From the NCBI GenBank assembly GCA_900314845.1, contig OMWV01000037.1, positions 1 through 64,000 of the forward strand: DNA of 64,000 bases, in the 5' to 3' direction. Shown here one piece after another: positions 59,719-64,000 of this stretch. Origin of the DNA: an uncultured Eubacteriales bacterium (lineage in GTDB: Bacteria > Bacillota > Clostridia > Lachnospirales > Lachnospiraceae). A program made the translations under genes and the position numbers. The notes under the pieces were generated by a model. It made no database searches. It was not told the DNA's origin and was given only the letters and a program-made list of their open reading frames with translations. Numbering within the stretch: the stretch's first letter is position 1; each line of letters starts with the position of its first letter.

Positions 59719-61892
59719 TTACCAGGATAGTTGGTGCTTTTAGAGAAATATTTGACAAATCTAAGGGAGACGAGGATACTATGTCAGCAAAAAAAATAAG
59801 TGAGATAAAGGAAGAAACAGACGAAAGCAGAAAATGTTATACAAACCGTGAACTTTCCTGGCTTTCATTTAACGAGCGTGTACTGGATGAAGCAGCGAAT
59901 CCCAGAGTTCCTCTGGCAGAAAGACTTACGTTCGCTTCCATCTATCAGACAAATCTGGATGAATTTTTCATGGTCCGCGTCGGAACTCTCATGACTCAGA
60001 TGCATTCAGATGAAGTCATCCGGGAGAATAAAACATGGATGAGCAGTCGGGAACAGGTGAAGGCTGTTCTGAAGAGAACGAAGGAACTGGAGCGAAAAAA
60101 GGAAGAAGTCTATGAGCAGCTCATGGGCGAGCTGGAACCTCAGGGAGTCCGCATTATCAATTTCCAGAAGCTTTCCAAAGAGGAGGGAGAACTTCTCGAA
60201 GCTTATTTTGATAACCATATCGCGCCATTTTTGTCTCCTATGATCATCAGCAAGCAGCATCCCTTCCCCTTCCTGACAAACAAGCATCTATATGCGACTG
60301 TCCTTCTTTCTACAGCGAAGGGAAGGAGCAAGATGGGCATCGTTCCCTGTCAGAGCGCAGTATTCAAGAGACTGATCTCTATTCCGACCAGACCCGGAAC
60401 ATTTATGCTCACAGAGGAACTGATCCTTCATTTTGTCTCCAAACTTTATAAAAAATATACGATCCGGGAGAAGTCTCTTCTCCGTATCACAAGGAATGCG
60501 GATATCGATGCCATGGATATCTATGACGAGGATCTCGATTACAGGGATGTTATGGAGAAACTCATAAAGAAAAGAAATAAACTGGAGCCTGTCCGCGTGG
60601 AGCTCAGCCGCAAGATCAATGACAAAGCGGTCAAAGAACTTGCCGGCTATCTGAAGATCGATACCCAGCAGTTTATCAATGTCGGAACTCCTCTTGATCT
60701 GTCTTTTGTTTCCCAGATCAGAGATTATCTTTCTGACAGGGAGGAGCTTTTCTATGAAAAGCGCAGCCCCAGGAATTCTGTTTACGCTGATCTGAAGAGG
60801 AGTATGCTGGACCAGATAGATGAAAAGGATATCCTGCTCTCATATCCCTATGAGTCTATGAAGCCTTTCATTCATATGCTGGAGGAGGCATCTACAGATG
60901 AAAACGTTGTCTCCATAAAGATGACTCTCTACCGGGTTGTCTCCAACAACAGCAAGATCATTGACGCCCTTGTGGATGCGGCTGAGAATGGAAAGGAAGT
61001 CGTTGTACTCATTGAGCTTCGCGCCCGCTTTGATGAGGGAAATAATATCAATGTCTCCAGGAGACTTCAGAATGCGGGAGTTCAGATCCTCTATGGTCTG
61101 GAAAAATATAAGGTACATTCAAAGCTTTGTCTTATCACCAGAGTGACTAAGGATGGCGGCATCACCTATACAACTCAGATCGGGACAGGCAATTATAACG
61201 AGAAGACGGCATCCCTCTACACGGATCTCTGCCTGATGACGGCAAATCAGGATATTGGGGCGGAGGCTGCAAAGGTATTTGCGGCTCTCCAGAAGGGTGA
61301 AGTCGTAGATGATATGAAACATCTCATGGTAGCTCCTCATTGCCTGCAGAACAGGATCTGCGATATGATAGACGAGCAGATCGCTCTTGCCAGGGAAGGA
61401 AAAGAAGCTTATTTTGGAGCGAAGTTTAATTCCCTCACAGACAAGGTCCTGATAGAAAAATTGATAGAAGCCAGCCAGGCCGGCGTAAAGATCGAGCTGA
61501 TCATCCGCGGCATATGCTGCCTGCGTCCTCAGGTGCCCGGATATACGGATAACATTACAGTTATCAGTATCGTGGGAAGATTTCTGGAGCATTCCAGGAT
61601 ATATATCAGCGGTTTCGGCGAGAACAGGAAGATGTATATCTCTTCCGCCGACTTTATGACAAGGAATACAGTCAGAAGAGTGGAAGTCGCCGCTCCTGTC
61701 TATGACCCGGATATCCGCAGAAGGATCAGCGATATGTTTGAACTGATGCTCAGGGATGATGAGAAGGGAAAGATCCAGGATGCCGATGCAGTCTACCACA
61801 GGCGCAAGCTGAATGATATCCCTGTAAATTCCCAGGAGATCTTCTATGAACAGGCATATGAAGCTGTAGAGAAAAAGAATAAGGAAATCTGA
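59706..61892 (+). CDS. ppk1: Polyphosphate kinase 1
   Basis: A 728-residue PPK1, which reversibly builds polyphosphate from ATP. It shows CYTNRELSWLSFNERVLDEA at ~45, the N2 region IYQTNLDEFFMVRVGTL, and in the catalytic C-terminal domains VVSIKMTLYRVVSNNSKIIDALVDAAENGKEVVVLIELRARFDE, LEKYKVHSKLCLI with the phosphorylated His, GTGNYNEKTASLYTD, and FGENRKMYISSADFMTRN with a second His-independent site. The N-terminus has ~25 residues more than usual; ATG 59781 (after GACGAGG) is an alternative start. It is coupled to ppx upstream. The hairpin at 61918 follows. Confidence 0.94.
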   Translation: MDGLITRIVGAFREIFDKSKGDEDTMSAKKISEIKEETDESRKCYTNRELSWLSFNERVLDEAANPRVPLAERLTFASIYQTNLDEFFMVRVGTLMTQMHSDEVIRENKTWMSSREQVKAVLKRTKELERKKEEVYEQLMGELEPQGVRIINFQKLSKEEGELLEAYFDNHIAPFLSPMIISKQHPFPFLTNKHLYATVLLSTAKGRSKMGIVPCQSAVFKRLISIPTRPGTFMLTEELILHFVSKLYKKYTIREKSLLRITRNADIDAMDIYDEDLDYRDVMEKLIKKRNKLEPVRVELSRKINDKAVKELAGYLKIDTQQFINVGTPLDLSFVSQIRDYLSDREELFYEKRSPRNSVYADLKRSMLDQIDEKDILLSYPYESMKPFIHMLEEASTDENVVSIKMTLYRVVSNNSKIIDALVDAAENGKEVVVLIELRARFDEGNNINVSRRLQNAGVQILYGLEKYKVHSKLCLITRVTKDGGITYTTQIGTGNYNEKTASLYTDLCLMTANQDIGAEAAKVFAALQKGEVVDDMKHLMVAPHCLQNRICDMIDEQIALAREGKEAYFGAKFNSLTDKVLIEKLIEASQAGVKIELIIRGICCLRPQVPGYTDNITVISIVGRFLEHSRIYISGFGENRKMYISSADFMTRNTVRRVEVAAPVYDPDIRRRISDMFELMLRDDEKGKIQDADAVYHRRKLNDIPVNSQEIFYEQAYEAVEKKNKEI

Positions 61893-61917
61893 GAGGAAAA
61901 TTTTATAATAATTGTCG

Positions 61918-61990
61918 CCACAGGTCTGTAATCCTGCTAAAATAGTACCATATAAAAAATTGTACTGGGATGAGGGACCTGTGGTTTTTT
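61918..61990 (+). terminator. Long multi-stem terminator
   Basis: CCACAGGTC (61918-61926) pairs with GACCTGTGG (61976-61984) followed by six T residues. Inside are ATCC/GGAT and AGTAC/GTACT stems, giving a 67-nt folded arm, larger than needed for a terminator. Confidence 0.75.
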
Positions 61991-62039
61991 ATATCGAAAA
62001 TGATCTGTAAAATATATCAAAGTAAATTAGTAGGACTTG

Positions 62040-62045
62040 TATAAT
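62040..62045 (+). promoter_or_regulatory. Probable -10 box of the metF operon
   Basis: Perfect TATAAT (62040-62045), 69 bp before the metF start, without a good -35 box. No SAM or cobalamin riboswitch is recognisable in the gap. Confidence 0.35.
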
Positions 62046-62113
62046 ATAGAAAAAGAATGTACAATAACTTTTAATCGTTATCTGAAGTATTGTTCCAAAA
62101 GCGAGGTTATAAA

Positions 62114-62980
62114 ATGAAAATCAAAGATATTCTTCGGCAGGACAGGGTAACGCTGTCATTTGAAGTTTTTCCTCCCAAGAAGGAGTCTGCCTTTGACAGC
62201 GTGAAAGAAGCCGCGACGAAGATCGCTCTTCTCCATCCGGATTTTATCAGTGTGACCTACAGTGCCGGCGGAAGCGGCAATAAAATGTATACACTGAAAC
62301 TTGCTCATGAGCTGAACGCCGAGTACGGCGCGCAGGTCATGCCCCATCTGACCTGTGTAACTTCCACAAAGGATTTTGTCAGGCATATGATAGAGAGTTA
62401 TAAGGACATGGGGATAGAGAATATTATGGCTCTGAGAGGAGATATCCCCGCTGACGGACAGGTAGAGAAAGATTATCAGCATGCCAGCCAGCTGATAGAA
62501 GATATAAAGTCACAGGGGGATTTCTGTATCGGCGGAGCCTGTTATCCGGAAGGCCATCCGGAGTGTGAGCATAAGGCGGATGACATAAAACATCTGAAGG
62601 AAAAAGTCGACTGCGGCTGTGATTTTCTGACCACTCAGATGTTCTTTGACAATAATATTTTTTATAATTTTCTCTACAGAATAAGAGAGGCTGGGATCAG
62701 CGTCCCTGTACTTCCCGGCATCATGCCCATAACAAGAGCAGTGCAGCTGGGTCGAAGCGTTCAGATGTCCGGAACAAATGTGCCGGAACGTTTTAAGGCT
62801 ATTGTCGATCATTTTGGGACGAATCCTGCAGCAATGAAACAGGCGGGCATTGTCTATGCCAGTGAGCAGATCGTAGATCTGATAGCGAATGATATTAAGC
62901 ATATCCATGTGTATACAATGAATGCGCCGGATGTCGCCGAAGCGATCATGAATAATGTATCGGCGATGCTCGGCAGATAA
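62114..62980 (+). CDS. metF: Methylenetetrahydrofolate reductase
   Basis: A 288-residue TIM-barrel flavoprotein that reduces 5,10-methylene-THF to 5-methyl-THF. Family features: TLSFEVFPPKKESA at the start (Glu catalytic), FISVTYSAGGSG, MPHLTCV, NIMALRGDIP, GGACYPEGHPE, CDFLTTQMFFDN and PVLPGIMPI. ATG 62114 has GCGAGG upstream; an extension to 62090 has none. It is followed by the MetH activation-domain gene and metH, so it supplies methyl groups for methionine synthesis. No adjacent MetV is seen. Confidence 0.95.
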   Translation: MKIKDILRQDRVTLSFEVFPPKKESAFDSVKEAATKIALLHPDFISVTYSAGGSGNKMYTLKLAHELNAEYGAQVMPHLTCVTSTKDFVRHMIESYKDMGIENIMALRGDIPADGQVEKDYQHASQLIEDIKSQGDFCIGGACYPEGHPECEHKADDIKHLKEKVDCGCDFLTTQMFFDNNIFYNFLYRIREAGISVPVLPGIMPITRAVQLGRSVQMSGTNVPERFKAIVDHFGTNPAAMKQAGIVYASEQIVDLIANDIKHIHVYTMNAPDVAEAIMNNVSAMLGR

Positions 62981-63006
62981 AGCATGTCTGCCCGGGGTGA
63001 GAGAGA

Positions 63007-63663
63007 ATGAAAATAGAGCCGAACAGGTGTGAGATCATAAGATATATGGGCTGCCGGAAGAAGGACTGCTCTGCGGAATTGCTTTTGGATATAGAAAATG
63101 CTGTAAAAGAGCTTGACACTGTCATTTCTCCCAGATCTGTCTATAGAAAATTTGATATTATACATAATAATGACGGGTCTATGGATATCGGGAATATGCA
63201 TATTCTGAGTAATAATCTGAAAAAGAATCTCAAGACATGCGCTTCCTGTTATCTGATGGGGGCTACCCTGGGAATAGGGCCGGATCATCTCATTCAGCGC
63301 AGTGAAATTTCCAGGATCAGCAGGACACTGCTTTATCAGGCAGCTTCGGCAGCTATGATAGAAGCTTATTGCAATGAGATAAACGCAAAGATCATAGATC
63401 AGGAGAAAAGGGAGGGCAGATACTGCCGGCCAAGATTTTCACCGGGTTATGGAGATTTTGATATCTCATTTCAGAGAAATATATCAGATATGCTCCAGCT
63501 GCCGAAGACGACGGGGATCAATCTGACAGCCAGTCTGATGATGATGCCGTCCAAGTCCGTGACAGCCATCATAGGCGTTTCGGATATTGACAGCAGGTGT
63601 ATCATGGAAGGCTGCGAGATCTGTTCAAAAAGAAAAGACTGCGCCTTCAGGCGTGACAGTTAA
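63007..63663 (+). CDS. Stand-alone MetH activation-domain protein
   Basis: A 218-residue protein resembling the C-terminal S-adenosylmethionine-binding activation domain of cobalamin-dependent methionine synthase, which helps re-methylate oxidised cob(II)alamin. Matching features are the LKTCASCYLMGATLGIGPDHLI segment, the helical AASAAMIEAYCNEIN region and the conserved RFSPGYGDFDISFQRNISDML motif. It ends with a Cys-rich CIMEGCEICSKRKDCAF tail, often seen in clostridial stand-alone versions. The downstream metH probably lacks this domain. 26 bp after metF, with GGTGAGAG as ribosome site. Confidence 0.88.
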   Translation: MKIEPNRCEIIRYMGCRKKDCSAELLLDIENAVKELDTVISPRSVYRKFDIIHNNDGSMDIGNMHILSNNLKKNLKTCASCYLMGATLGIGPDHLIQRSEISRISRTLLYQAASAAMIEAYCNEINAKIIDQEKREGRYCRPRFSPGYGDFDISFQRNISDMLQLPKTTGINLTASLMMMPSKSVTAIIGVSDIDSRCIMEGCEICSKRKDCAFRRDS

Positions 63664-63682
63664 TATTCTGGAGGAAAATAAA

Positions 63683-64000
63683 TTGAAGTCATTTAGAGAG
63701 AGACTGGGCAGTGAGTGGCTGTTCTGGGACGGCGGGACAGGGACTATGCTGCAGAGTATGGGACTGGAAGCAGGAGAATCTCCTGAATTGTGGAATATAG
63801 ACTATCCGGATAAGGTAATTTCAGTCCACAGAAGCTATTATGAAGCGGGAAGCGATATTGTTAACGCGAACACATTCGGCGCGAACAGGCTTAAGTATGG
63901 GAACAGGCTGAAAGAGATCATAACTGCTGCCATTGAGAATGCAAAAGAGGCAAGAAGACAGGCAGGCAGGGAAGATGACGGCTATATAGCGCTTGATATC
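63683..64000 (+). CDS. metH: Methionine synthase, N-terminal part (runs off window)
   Basis: The first 106 codons encode the homocysteine S-methyltransferase barrel: LFWDGGTGTMLQSMGLEAGESPELWN, VHRSYYEAGSDIVNANTFGANRLK. In full-length MetH this domain passes the methyl group from cobalamin to homocysteine with zinc. The TTG start lies 8 bp after GGAGG. The cobalamin-binding domains lie beyond the window, so it could also be a shorter homocysteine methyltransferase, but its neighbours favour MetH. Confidence 0.85.
   Translation, partial: MKSFRERLGSEWLFWDGGTGTMLQSMGLEAGESPELWNIDYPDKVISVHRSYYEAGSDIVNANTFGANRLKYGNRLKEIITAAIENAKEARRQAGREDDGYIALDI

Noticed and set aside
61893..62113. SAM or cobalamin riboswitch before metF
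   Set aside because: The conserved cores of these riboswitches are not recognisable; the hairpin present reads best as a terminator.
1..64000. tRNA/rRNA genes, CRISPR arrays, transposases, phage genes or defence islands
   Set aside because: None was recognised by eye on either strand; a covariance-model and repeat search would be needed to exclude small RNAs.

Overview
The window looks like a chromosomal segment of an anaerobic Clostridia (Bacillota), most likely a gut Lachnospiraceae-type organism. This is inferred from gene content and style: a soluble [FeFe] hydrogenase, CBS-domain family II pyrophosphatase, split cobalamin-dependent methionine synthase, AGGAGG-type ribosome sites, frequent TTG/GTG starts, lipoprotein signals of Firmicutes type and a sortase-anchored DUF11 surface protein. 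I saw no tRNA, rRNA, CRISPR array, insertion sequence or prophage.

Layout. 1-6000: a lipoprotein, a solitary carB, an alarmone synthetase-domain protein and a purine-permease relic with a large internal deletion. 6000-13200: an operon coding for a GltD/NuoF-like flavoprotein and an [FeFe] hydrogenase, then two overlapping genes for a degenerate and an intact CBS pyrophosphatase. 13300-20900: a Ser/Thr symporter, a NifX-FKBP fusion, a DMT exporter, and a cluster of cell-envelope genes, two of which share an almost identical promoter/leader carrying a tiny upstream ORF. 20200-22500: a frameshifted TetR regulator divergent from a deleted radical-SAM gene. 22500-31700: MFS/SDR/flavodoxin genes, a DMT transporter plus iron alcohol dehydrogenase behind a MerR-type 19-bp-spacer promoter, an NhaC antiporter and tcdA. 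31800-35200: two paralogous cytidylate-kinase-like genes with conspicuous operator-like motifs, and a HerA-like ATPase. 35400-39900: a polysaccharide pyruvyl transferase homologue and a complete ABC importer.

39900-50100 is the most interesting block: pyroglutamyl peptidase, a CdaR-type regulator, then eight tightly packed genes (ABC ATPase, permease, TRZ/ATZ amidohydrolase, maleate-isomerase/arylmalonate-decarboxylase-like protein, NMT1-type binding lipoprotein, allantoinase/hydantoinase-like enzyme, allantoate/N-carbamoyl amino acid hydrolase-like enzyme, nitroreductase). Together they read as import, deamination, ring opening and decarbamoylation of an unidentified N-heterocycle or cyclic ureide. 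50300-64000 holds a WYL regulator, small housekeeping genes, a 1934-residue surface protein, a ppx-ppk pair and a metF / MetH-activation / metH one-carbon operon that runs off the end.

Three loci (5499, 20204, 21092) are broken by deletions or frameshifts, so local gene decay is a theme. Starts were chosen by ribosome-site spacing; promoters and terminators were found by eye and are predictions.
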